DNA of 51,434 nucleotides, taken from Mediterranea massiliensis (GTDB taxonomy: Bacteria; Bacteroidota; Bacteroidia; Bacteroidales; Bacteroidaceae). Made by a program: the position numbers and the translations under genes. Positions within the stretch are counted from its first letter, which is position 1, and each line of letters opens with the position of its first letter. The DNA is taken from contig NZ_LT635833.1 of NCBI RefSeq assembly GCF_900128475.1, positions 1-51,434 of the forward strand, read 5' to 3'. Under the pieces are notes generated by a model. That model was not told the DNA's origin. It ran no database searches and was given only the letters and a program-made list of their open reading frames with translations. This document shows, one piece after another, positions 42,893 through 49,919 of the stretch.

Positions 42893-44929
42893 TCATTCTT
42901 CCTCCAACTTCACAACCAGAATAGGCGAGGCCTTGAGACGGGCCTCCTTCATGCCAACATAGCCCACCTTGAGCATGGCGTCGTTGGGAGCCGTAAGCGT
43001 AAATTTGCCATCCACGTCGGTCACAGTACCGTTGGTCGTACCTTCAATTGTGATATAGGCTCCGATAACGGGCTCGCCCTGCGGGTCCACCACCCGCCCG
43101 CTGACCTTCAGTTCGCCGTCCTTCGCGCTGGCAGCGGACTTGGTACGGACAACAATGACGCCGTTCTTGCCTGCCCCGCCATAGAAAATATTGGCTTCCT
43201 CGGGCTTCAAAATGTTAATAGACTCAATCTGGTCGGGTGACAAGGACTTAAACTTGGCCTCATCCACCATTACATCGTCAATTACCACCTGTTCCTTCGA
43301 GGCGTTGTCCGACACGCGGATGGTGGACACTATACCTGCCAAGGGTTTCGATTCCTCCTTCTTCAGCGTGACCTGCATCACGGCTTTCTTGCTCTTGTCT
43401 GTCGTGTACTTCGCCACATCGACCGGTTCCTTCAGAATGGAAACTGACTGAATACGGTCAGGATTGAGGGCGCGAAGGATTTCAGGAGTCACCTCCCGAC
43501 CGTTCACCTGTATCGATATATCCGCATAGCCCGTTTGAGCCCCTTCCACGATAATCAGATGGTCTTTTTTGTCCGAAGCCTCCGCTTCCACATCCTTCAG
43601 TCTGAACGGCACAGGCAAGGTGTACTTCACCGTCACCGCCTTCCCCTTCTGCATACCCGGCTTCCACTTGGGCATGGAGCGGACAAGGCGGACAGCCTCG
43701 GCATCGAGCAGGCGGTCAACGCTGCGCAGCACACTCACATCGCTGATGGCACCGTTCTCGTTGATCAGGAACTGGACAACCACGCGCCCCTGCGTGCCTG
43801 CCTTCTTAGCCTCGGCGGGATAGCGCAGGTTCTGCTTGATATACTCCGTCAGCCCCGTCACGCCCCCGTTGGGAAACTCGGGCATCTGCTCCACGACCTC
43901 GAAGACGGGTTCGTCAGGTGTCAGGGTATCTTTCACTGCGACGGAGGCAGTTTCCGGCTGATTTGTTTTCATACTTGCCACCAAATCATTAACTTTGGCG
44001 CTTGAAAGCTCGTCGGCCACGGCCGACACTTCGGGACGGGCAAAGGCCGACACGGCCAGTGCCGCCAGCGGGAGCACGTAGAGGTACTTCACCCGCGCCC
44101 ACGGATTGGACTTTTCTTTTAACATCATAGTGATACGTTTTTTAAGTGAACTGTGATTAAAGCTGTTGGCCATAGAGTAGAGCCTTGTGCCGACAGCTTT
44201 TTTTATTAACAACATCTGATATTTCTTCGCGTCCACGCCCTCGCGCAGCACGGTCTCGTCGGCCTCGTACTCGTGGAGGGTCTGCAACTCCTGCTTCAGG
44301 AGCCATGCGGCAGGATTGAACCACTGCACGAAGATGCAGAGGTCGGCCAGCAGCAGGTCCCACGAGTGATGGTTGCGGATGTGCGCCAGCTCGTGGATGA
44401 GTATCTCGCGACCGTTCTCCTCGAGGTCCTTGCGCGAGAGGACAATGTAGCGCATCCAGCTGAAGGGAGCGATAGCCTGGTCGTGTACCACCAGTCTTAC
44501 CTTTTCTCCCCTGCCCGGCAGGTAATCCGACACGCGTTCTACCCGCCCCCGACGAAGCAAGACAGCCAGCCGCCCCAGCGACCACAGGTTACGCACGGCA
44601 AAGAAGACAATGCCCGCCAGATAGACCAGCAGAGCCACGCGCACCCACAGGGCCGTAGTGGGTTGGGATACGACCTCGCCTTCCGCCTGCACATCGGCCA
44701 GCAGGAGAAGCTGCTCCAGCGTAAGCATCGTCTCGTGGACAGGAGCGGGACGGTTCACGCTGACCTCCACCAGCGGCAGCACGGACGAGAGCACCAGCAG
44801 CCCCAGCAGGGCAAAGCGGTTGAAGCGATGAAACGTGTCGCGACTCATCAGCAACTTATAGAACAGGTAGAACACCGCCAGGCAGGCGGCCGACTTGAGT
44901 ATGTAGACTAAAAAGGTTCCCATATCCAT
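42893..44929 (-). CDS. BlaR1-like M56 sensor fused to TonB and plug-like domains
   Basis: A 678-residue membrane protein. Transmembrane segments lie at about 5-25, 38-55 and 92-112. The M56 metalloprotease domain has HELAH at 179-183 and a likely third ligand in EYEADE. A further membrane segment near 310 leads to a TonB C-terminal domain (about 375-455, PEFPNGG to VKYTLPVPFRL), two TonB-receptor plug-like repeats (about 470-590) and a carboxypeptidase-regulatory-like beta domain (about 600-678). The start at 44929 begins the first membrane segment. By family it is the signal-sensing antirepressor partner of BlaI. Confidence 0.85.
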   Translation of the reverse strand: MDMGTFLVYILKSAACLAVFYLFYKLLMSRDTFHRFNRFALLGLLVLSSVLPLVEVSVNRPAPVHETMLTLEQLLLLADVQAEGEVVSQPTTALWVRVALLVYLAGIVFFAVRNLWSLGRLAVLLRRGRVERVSDYLPGRGEKVRLVVHDQAIAPFSWMRYIVLSRKDLEENGREILIHELAHIRNHHSWDLLLADLCIFVQWFNPAAWLLKQELQTLHEYEADETVLREGVDAKKYQMLLIKKAVGTRLYSMANSFNHSSLKKRITMMLKEKSNPWARVKYLYVLPLAALAVSAFARPEVSAVADELSSAKVNDLVASMKTNQPETASVAVKDTLTPDEPVFEVVEQMPEFPNGGVTGLTEYIKQNLRYPAEAKKAGTQGRVVVQFLINENGAISDVSVLRSVDRLLDAEAVRLVRSMPKWKPGMQKGKAVTVKYTLPVPFRLKDVEAEASDKKDHLIIVEGAQTGYADISIQVNGREVTPEILRALNPDRIQSVSILKEPVDVAKYTTDKSKKAVMQVTLKKEESKPLAGIVSTIRVSDNASKEQVVIDDVMVDEAKFKSLSPDQIESINILKPEEANIFYGGAGKNGVIVVRTKSAASAKDGELKVSGRVVDPQGEPVIGAYITIEGTTNGTVTDVDGKFTLTAPNDAMLKVGYVGMKEARLKASPILVVKLEEE

Positions 44930-44937
44930 TTGTTCAC

Positions 44938-46779
44938 TTAAAACGTTTCCAATGCTTTCTCCAATTCCTGCTTCATGACCTCCGTGCCAGGGAAGCCCAC
45001 ATGCTGGTACACCACGCGGCCTTCCTTGTCCAATATCAAGTAGGCGGGGATGCCTGTGAACTGATATTTCTTCAGCAGGTCGGCATTCTGTGCGTTGGTC
45101 AGGTAATAATGCTCGCCATGAATGTCGGGAATCATCTTCTTCCATAACACCTGCGGAGAGGTTTCGTCGGTCACGAACACAAAATCCACCTCCTTGCCCT
45201 TCAGTTCCTCCTTCATCGGCTCCATGCTCTTCATGGCCTGACGGCACGGGCCGCACCACGTGGCCCAGAAGTCTATCAGTACCACACGTCCCTTGTGACG
45301 GGCAGTAATGGCCGACAACAGGCTGTCGCCCCTGACGGAAGCGTCCAGCGTAGCGATGGTATAGCCGTCGCCTTCATTGGCAGACTTTTTCAGAGCCTCT
45401 GCGTATTCGTGGTGTTTGGTCAGGACATATTCGCGGATGGCAGGCGTCTGCAGGCTGTCCACCTTGGCCAGCAACGTATCGGGCAGCTGAGCCATACGTC
45501 CCAGGTAGCGGCGCGCCATCTCGTTCAAGGCCGTGCTTTCCATATCCTTGCACCAGGGGTGGTCTGCGGCAGGGTCGTGAGCCTTACTCAAGGCCGACAC
45601 AATGCTCGAATAGCGCGTAGTCATCATCATGGCCGGTGAGCGGAGGGAGTCAAGTGCCATGATTTCGTCGCGGAAGCCAGGCCCTTCTACCAAGTTGCCC
45701 CGCTTCTGCCCTTTAGCCCGTGGAGCATAACCTATGATGTACTTGGCAGAGGAAACGTTGCTGAATGTAAGAGCCTGCAATTCCAAGTGCAACAATCTCT
45801 TCACAGGCTCACTGAGCGAAGCATCGTTCTCCAGCCACTGATTCACCCGGTCATAATAAGCCAATACCTTCTCTTTCAGTTCGTCCACCGACAAGGTACC
45901 GATATCATCCAGTTCGTCGGTCGCATCCAGGCTATAAGGGCCGTTGGCCAAGGCAGTGTTCAGTCCGTCGTAATCGCCTTCGAACCACACCTTCTGCACA
46001 TTCTTGTATTCTTCGCCGAAGAGATGCGTACCGGCCATCTGCATGGCATAATAGTTAATGGTCATCGTCACCTCACTGCCCGGCACCACGAAGACCGAGA
46101 ACTTCCGCCTGCCCACGTAGAATGACTTCAACCCCGGATGGGTCAGGTAGTCGTCTATCACACAAACGCCGTCCTTCTCTTCGATTGTAACAGGCAGGAA
46201 CGATTGTGCCCCCCATTCGCTCAAACCATAACGGATGCTGCCCGGCGACACCTGGCCCAGGAAACGGACAGTGATGTGGAACTTTCCAAAGGCAGGCTCG
46301 GCCGCCGGCAGAGGGCGGTCGTAGTCTGGCCGATGACTGATCAAAGGTTCGGGCACAACGATTTCGGGCTTTTTGCCGTCCAAATGTATCTGATTCAGCT
46401 TCCAACCCCGATCCACATTTTCCTGAAAGTCAAACGTGGCGACATCGAGTGGAAGTGGCTCGAATGTCCACTGCATGCTGACTTTCCCGTTAGGGGCTAC
46501 CTCCAAATCCTCCGTGGTCGAAATGCCTTCAGCCTTCTTCAAGGCATATTGCTTGCCTCCGGCCGACAAAGTGGCCGAAGGGGACAACCTGATTGCATCT
46601 CCCATGGCTCCGGCATAATAGTCCACGTCGATCACCGTACGGTCATCATAGAGAGATACACGGCTCACCTCCAGCCTTGTCTCCCCGCCCAGGAAGTAAG
46701 GTTTCTCCACCACCTTCAGTTGTGCGTACCCGCTTAACCAGCACAGCACGGACAACATTACCAATGCAATCTTTTTCAT
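44938..46779 (-). CDS. Large TlpA-type thiol-disulfide oxidoreductase
   Basis: A 613-residue exported protein (signal peptide 1-19). Residues 480-613 are a thioredoxin-fold domain with redox pair C509/C512 in WATWCGPC and the cis-proline GIPAY near 583. The first 470 residues include a beta-rich domain (20-250) and a helical region (300-470), as in Bacteroidetes TlpA proteins. It probably acts on protein thiols in the periplasm. It lies eight bases upstream of the M56-TonB gene and 29 bases after the smaller TlpA gene. Confidence 0.85.
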   Translation of the reverse strand: MKKIALVMLSVLCWLSGYAQLKVVEKPYFLGGETRLEVSRVSLYDDRTVIDVDYYAGAMGDAIRLSPSATLSAGGKQYALKKAEGISTTEDLEVAPNGKVSMQWTFEPLPLDVATFDFQENVDRGWKLNQIHLDGKKPEIVVPEPLISHRPDYDRPLPAAEPAFGKFHITVRFLGQVSPGSIRYGLSEWGAQSFLPVTIEEKDGVCVIDDYLTHPGLKSFYVGRRKFSVFVVPGSEVTMTINYYAMQMAGTHLFGEEYKNVQKVWFEGDYDGLNTALANGPYSLDATDELDDIGTLSVDELKEKVLAYYDRVNQWLENDASLSEPVKRLLHLELQALTFSNVSSAKYIIGYAPRAKGQKRGNLVEGPGFRDEIMALDSLRSPAMMMTTRYSSIVSALSKAHDPAADHPWCKDMESTALNEMARRYLGRMAQLPDTLLAKVDSLQTPAIREYVLTKHHEYAEALKKSANEGDGYTIATLDASVRGDSLLSAITARHKGRVVLIDFWATWCGPCRQAMKSMEPMKEELKGKEVDFVFVTDETSPQVLWKKMIPDIHGEHYYLTNAQNADLLKKYQFTGIPAYLILDKEGRVVYQHVGFPGTEVMKQELEKALETF

Positions 46780-46808
46780 ACGGATTCCATATTAAATTAT
46801 CCAACTGA

Positions 46809-47567
46809 TCATTGTTTCTCACCCGACACCTGCCGGATAGCCTCCAGCAGCTCGTCGCGTTTCTGCTGGCTGGTGCCTATCACGAGTTTGCGCACCACGC
46901 CCTGCTTGTCGAGCACTACGGTGGTGGGCGTCTGCTGCACGCCGAACATCTTCCACAACACAGAGTCGCCTGCCACCTGATGGAAGCGGAAACCACGACG
47001 CTCCACAATCTTCTGTATCTGTTCGGGCGTATTCCAGGTGACGGCCAGGTAGTTCACGTCGGGGCAGGTGTCCATCCACCCGTTCAGCTCGGGCATCTCG
47101 CGGATGCAAGGGCCGCAACCTGTGTACCAGAAGTTCAACACCAGCGGACGCCCCTGTGTGTTACTGTCGGTCCAGCGGGTGCCGTCCGTGGCCTGCACGC
47201 TGAAGGGCTTGATGCGCTCGCCCTCCTTCAAGGCCAACTTGGGAGTGCGATCTTTGATGGACAGGAACTGCTTGTTTTCCTTCGCCTTCTCCAGCCAATA
47301 GTCGGCATCCTTCACTTCGGACAGGGGAATGGCATATTCTTTCGACTTCTCGCTCAGCTTGATGCCTGTCACCAGCAACAGCATCCGCCCGTCGTCGCTC
47401 TTCAGGAAGGACATCCGATAGGAAGCTCCCTGCAACTCCGAAGGCATTTCCGCAAAGAAGCAGCTGTCCACCAGCAGCTTCGGTTCCTTTTTTCCGTCCG
47501 ACTGCCCCCAAGAAAACATAGCTATGCCACAAAGCAGCCACACAAACATCAACATACGCCGTCTCAT
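46809..47567 (-). CDS. TlpA-like redoxin
   Basis: A 252-residue exported protein (signal peptide about 1-21, ending SWG) with a thioredoxin-like domain from about 115. The redox pair is C151/C154 in WYTGCGPC; the cis-proline region is QQTPTTVVL. An N-terminal domain of about 90 residues has no recognised family. Its start overlaps the blaI stop by four bases, so it is translationally coupled to the repressor. Confidence 0.85.
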   Translation of the reverse strand: MRRRMLMFVWLLCGIAMFSWGQSDGKKEPKLLVDSCFFAEMPSELQGASYRMSFLKSDDGRMLLLVTGIKLSEKSKEYAIPLSEVKDADYWLEKAKENKQFLSIKDRTPKLALKEGERIKPFSVQATDGTRWTDSNTQGRPLVLNFWYTGCGPCIREMPELNGWMDTCPDVNYLAVTWNTPEQIQKIVERRGFRFHQVAGDSVLWKMFGVQQTPTTVVLDKQGVVRKLVIGTSQQKRDELLEAIRQVSGEKQ

Positions 47568-47926
47568 AACCGTCCCTCCTCTACTTTCTGTATCAGCTCC
47601 TTGAGTTCCTTCAGCGAAATGTCTTCCTCCTTCACCAACGACGAGACGGCGCCCAGGTAGGAGTTGTTGAAATACTTGCTGATGACGCTCCGCAGGGTGC
47701 GGCGGCTGAAGTCGTCGCGGCTCACGGTAGCATAATACTGATAGGTGTTGCCATAGGCCTTGTGCGACAGGTAGCCTTTCTCCTCCAGCCCGCGCACAAT
47801 GGTGGACAGGGTATTGAAATGCGGCTTCGGCTCGTCGTAGAAAGCCAGCATCTCCTTCACGAACAACGGGCCCTTCTCCCAGAAAAAGCCCATGATTTCT
47901 TCTTCTTTTGCGGTCAGTCCTTTCAT
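47564..47926 (-). CDS. BlaI/MecI/CopY family repressor
   Basis: A 120-residue winged-helix repressor. The DNA-binding domain covers about 1-75, with the FNTLSTIVRGLEEKGYL recognition segment at about 37-53. The C-terminal helices serve dimerisation and carry the region normally cut when BlaR1 is activated. It heads a four-gene operon (blaI, two tlpA genes, M56-TonB). Two dyads of the type AACTAAA/TTTAGTT lie upstream at 48074-48123 as probable operators. Relatives regulate beta-lactamases or stress genes; no beta-lactamase is present here. Confidence 0.9.
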   Translation of the reverse strand: MKGLTAKEEEIMGFFWEKGPLFVKEMLAFYDEPKPHFNTLSTIVRGLEEKGYLSHKAYGNTYQYYATVSRDDFSRRTLRSVISKYFNNSYLGAVSSLVKEEDISLKELKELIQKVEEGRL

Positions 47927-47937
47927 ATCTTTTCAGT

Positions 47938-48049
47938 TTTTAGCTACGAGCTACGAGCTACGAGTTATAGGAATTATATATAAAAAACAGTTATCCATTC
48001 ATACTTGTAGCTTGTAGCTCGTAACTCGTAACTTGTAGCTCATAGCTCT
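47938..48049. repeat. Word-repeat hairpin, family A, copy 2 (blaI leader)
   Basis: AGCTACGAG is iterated at 47942-47964 and its complement (GTAGCTCGTA, CTTGTAGCT) at 48004-48047, giving a long imperfect stem around an AT-rich loop. If the predicted promoter is right it lies in the 5' leader of the blaI mRNA. It matches the repeat after pgeF. Confidence 0.7.
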
Positions 48050-48073
48050 TCCATCCGCAAATAACGAAAGAAT

Positions 48074-48089
48074 TTAGTTCATAAACTAA
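48074..48089. promoter_or_regulatory. Probable BlaI operator, site 1
   Basis: TTAGTT-CATA-AACTAA, a perfect six-base dyad. It overlaps the place where a -33 element would sit for a -7 element at 48058-48065. Confidence 0.6.
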
Positions 48090-48106
48090 TTTTTCTCGTT
48101 AATAAG

Positions 48107-48123
48107 AACTAAAAGATTTAGTT
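48107..48123. promoter_or_regulatory. Probable BlaI operator, site 2
   Basis: AACTAAA-AGA-TTTAGTT, a perfect seven-base dyad about 33 bp from site 1, centre to centre. Same half-site word, so probably the same regulator. Confidence 0.6.
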
Positions 48124-48198
48124 TGCATGAAAGAAGGGAAGGAGGATGACTCTGTGTCCTCTGTGGTGCCCCACTCTACGAAATACCTACAAATGGGG

Positions 48199-48230
48199 AT
48201 TGCGCCGTCCACCAAAAAATCGTTAATTTG
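48199..48230 (+). promoter_or_regulatory. Possible promoter for the hemerythrin operon
   Basis: ATTG (48199-48202), 20 bases, then TTAATTTG (48223-48230), one mismatch from each Bacteroidetes element, 62 bp before the ATG. Confidence 0.4.
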
Positions 48231-48292
48231 CGGCCGAGAAAAGAACAACCGCTGCCCTAAGGCAGTTATAACAGTAACAAGCATTTACGCCC

Positions 48293-49000
48293 ATGAACGA
48301 ACCGCATAAATACCGCGCCACGGACAAGATGAGCGACCTCATCTGCGACAATTACTCCCTACTGATGGTGATGAGCCGCTTCGGCCTGTCGCTGGGCTTC
48401 GGCGACCGCTCGGTGAAGGATGTCTGCCAGGCACAGGGGGTGGACTACAAGACCTTTCTGGCCGTAGCCAACTTCATCAGCCACGAACCCTACACGTACA
48501 GCGGCGAGGAGGACGACTTCTCGCTCACCGCCCTGATGGACTACCTGAAGCGGGCGCACACGTACTTCCTCGACTTCAACCTGCCAGCCATCCGACGCAA
48601 GCTCATCGAGGCCATCGACTGCTCGGGCACCAACGACGTGGCCTTCCTCATCCTGAAGTTCTTCGACGAATATGCCAAGGAGGTGCGCCGCCACATGGAG
48701 TACGAGAACCAGGCCGTCTTCACCTACGTGGACGGGCTGTTGCAAGGCCGCCTGTCCGCCACCTATGATATCGCCACCTTCGCCAGCCACCACAACCAGA
48801 TAGACCGCAAGCTGACGGAGCTGAAGAACATCATCATCAAGTATTACCCCGAAAAGGAGAACAACAACCTGCTGAACGCCGTCCTGTTCGACATCTTCAA
48901 TTGTGAGCAGGACCTGGCGTCGCACTGCCAGGTGGAGGACTACATGTTTGTGCCTGCCGTGGCGCAGATGGAAAGGAGACTGAAAGATGAACAGCAATAA
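48293..49000 (+). CDS. Hemerythrin HHE domain protein (RIC/YtfE-like)
   Basis: A 235-residue cytoplasmic protein. Residues 1-75 form a small N-terminal domain with YRATDKMSDLI, recalling the ScdA N-domain of iron-sulfur repair proteins. The hemerythrin domain (about 80-230) has likely di-iron ligands in RAHTYF (H84), RRHMEYEN (H141, E143/E145), SHHNQID (H163/H164) and ASHCQVEDY (H211, E215). It may sense or repair oxidative or nitrosative damage. Its stop lies 14 bases inside the LuxR regulator gene. Confidence 0.82.
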   Translation: MNEPHKYRATDKMSDLICDNYSLLMVMSRFGLSLGFGDRSVKDVCQAQGVDYKTFLAVANFISHEPYTYSGEEDDFSLTALMDYLKRAHTYFLDFNLPAIRRKLIEAIDCSGTNDVAFLILKFFDEYAKEVRRHMEYENQAVFTYVDGLLQGRLSATYDIATFASHHNQIDRKLTELKNIIIKYYPEKENNNLLNAVLFDIFNCEQDLASHCQVEDYMFVPAVAQMERRLKDEQQ

Positions 49001-49613
49001 CCGGTCGTTGAAAATAGTTGTGGCCGAGACGTCCGTCATCATCCGCAGCGGCGTATTGGCCGTATTGAAACGCATCCCCAACCTCGACATCCATCCCATC
49101 GAGGTGAACTCCGCCGAAGCGCTGAGCCACTACGCCCACCTGCACCAGCCGGACATGGTCGTCATCAACCCCTCGTTCGAGGGCTGGTTCAACCTGCCCG
49201 CCTTCAAGGCCGAACATCCCCGCTTGGCAGGCGTGAAGTACATCGCCCTCCTCTCGTCCGTTACCCACGACAACGTACTGAAGGACTACGACGAGCGCTT
49301 CTCCATCTGCGACGACCTCGACCTCATCGCCGCCAAGCTGAACGGCCTGCTCCACAACGACGAGGAGGAAGAGGAGGAGAAGGACAACGAATCGGACACG
49401 CTGAGCCAGCGCGAGAAAGAAATCGTGACCTGTGTCGTGAAAGGCATGACGAACAAGGCCATTGCCGAAAAGCTCTTCCTGAGTATTCACACCGTCATCA
49501 CCCACCGCCGCAACATCGCGCGCAAGCTGCAGATACACTCGCCCGCCGGCCTCACCATCTATGCCATCGTCAACAAGCTGGTGGAGCTGAGCGATATCAA
49601 GGAGAAGCTGTAA
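48987..49613 (+). CDS. LuxR-type regulator with degenerate receiver domain
   Basis: A 208-residue protein with a NarL/LuxR HTH (about 137-200: LSQREKEIVTCVVKGMTNKAIAEKL, written here in its family sense as the recognition region). The receiver-like N-terminal domain (8-115) lacks the phosphorylation site: the expected aspartate is N61 in VVINPSF, and the acidic pair is reduced to E14. A run of glutamates (121-131) links the two. It overlaps the hemerythrin gene by 14 bases, so phosphorylation-independent control linked to that protein is plausible. Confidence 0.82.
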   Translation: MNSNNRSLKIVVAETSVIIRSGVLAVLKRIPNLDIHPIEVNSAEALSHYAHLHQPDMVVINPSFEGWFNLPAFKAEHPRLAGVKYIALLSSVTHDNVLKDYDERFSICDDLDLIAAKLNGLLHNDEEEEEEKDNESDTLSQREKEIVTCVVKGMTNKAIAEKLFLSIHTVITHRRNIARKLQIHSPAGLTIYAIVNKLVELSDIKEKL

Positions 49614-49626
49614 AGCACATTTTTTT

Positions 49627-49705
49627 ACCACAGATTACGCAGATTGGCACAGATTTCAGAGATATTTCTTTTTAGAAGTCTGTGTCAATCTGCGTAATCT
49701 GTGGT
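49627..49705. repeat. Word-repeat hairpin, family C, copy 3
   Basis: ACCACAGATTACGCAGATT with GCACAGA on the left (49627-49655) pairs with the complementary words ending in AATCTGTGGT on the right (49676-49705). It lies just after the LuxR gene and before a separate terminator. The same GATTACGCAG words occur in the adk and purC hairpins. Confidence 0.7.
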
Positions 49706-49719
49706 GGGCATACAAGGAA

Positions 49720-49762
49720 ATTCCCGCCCCACGATGTCGCATCGGAAGGCGGGAATCTTTTT
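49720..49762 (+). terminator. Terminator of the hemerythrin-LuxR operon
   Basis: ATTCCCGCC (49720-49728) pairs with GGCGGGAAT (49748-49756), followed by CTTTTT: an intrinsic terminator for the rightward operon. Confidence 0.65.
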
Positions 49763-49919
49763 ACCTTACTTGTGGTTACGTAATTATGACTAACTAATTC
49801 ATTCAAATCTGATGCTGCAAAGGTAGCGCATCGGCACGGAAGCCACAATCGCCTGAAATAGGTATTTTCGGGTACGAAACATCAGGCAGTAGGTATCAAG
49901 AGAAATAATTCTCCCTTCA
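49763..49919. other. Spacer before ccsA with a stray minus-strand -7 element
   Basis: No gene is seen. A minus-strand TACCTTTG (49825-49818) fits the promoter -7 consensus but points into the spacer with no coding sequence downstream on that strand. A small GAGAA/TTCTC dyad (49899-49912) follows the end of ccsA. Confidence 0.4.

Larger units (their letters stand above)
47927..48292. other. Divergent regulatory region, blaI and hemerythrin operons
   Basis: No gene is seen. It contains a family A word-repeat hairpin next to blaI, a promoter-like minus-strand GTTATTTG (48065-48058), two BlaI-type dyads, and a plus-strand promoter for the hemerythrin operon at 48199-48230. Confidence 0.55.

Noticed and set aside
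47564..47926. Beta-lactam resistance locus
   Set aside because: A BlaI-type repressor and M56 sensor are present, but no beta-lactamase or penicillin-binding protein gene is encoded in the operon or close by.
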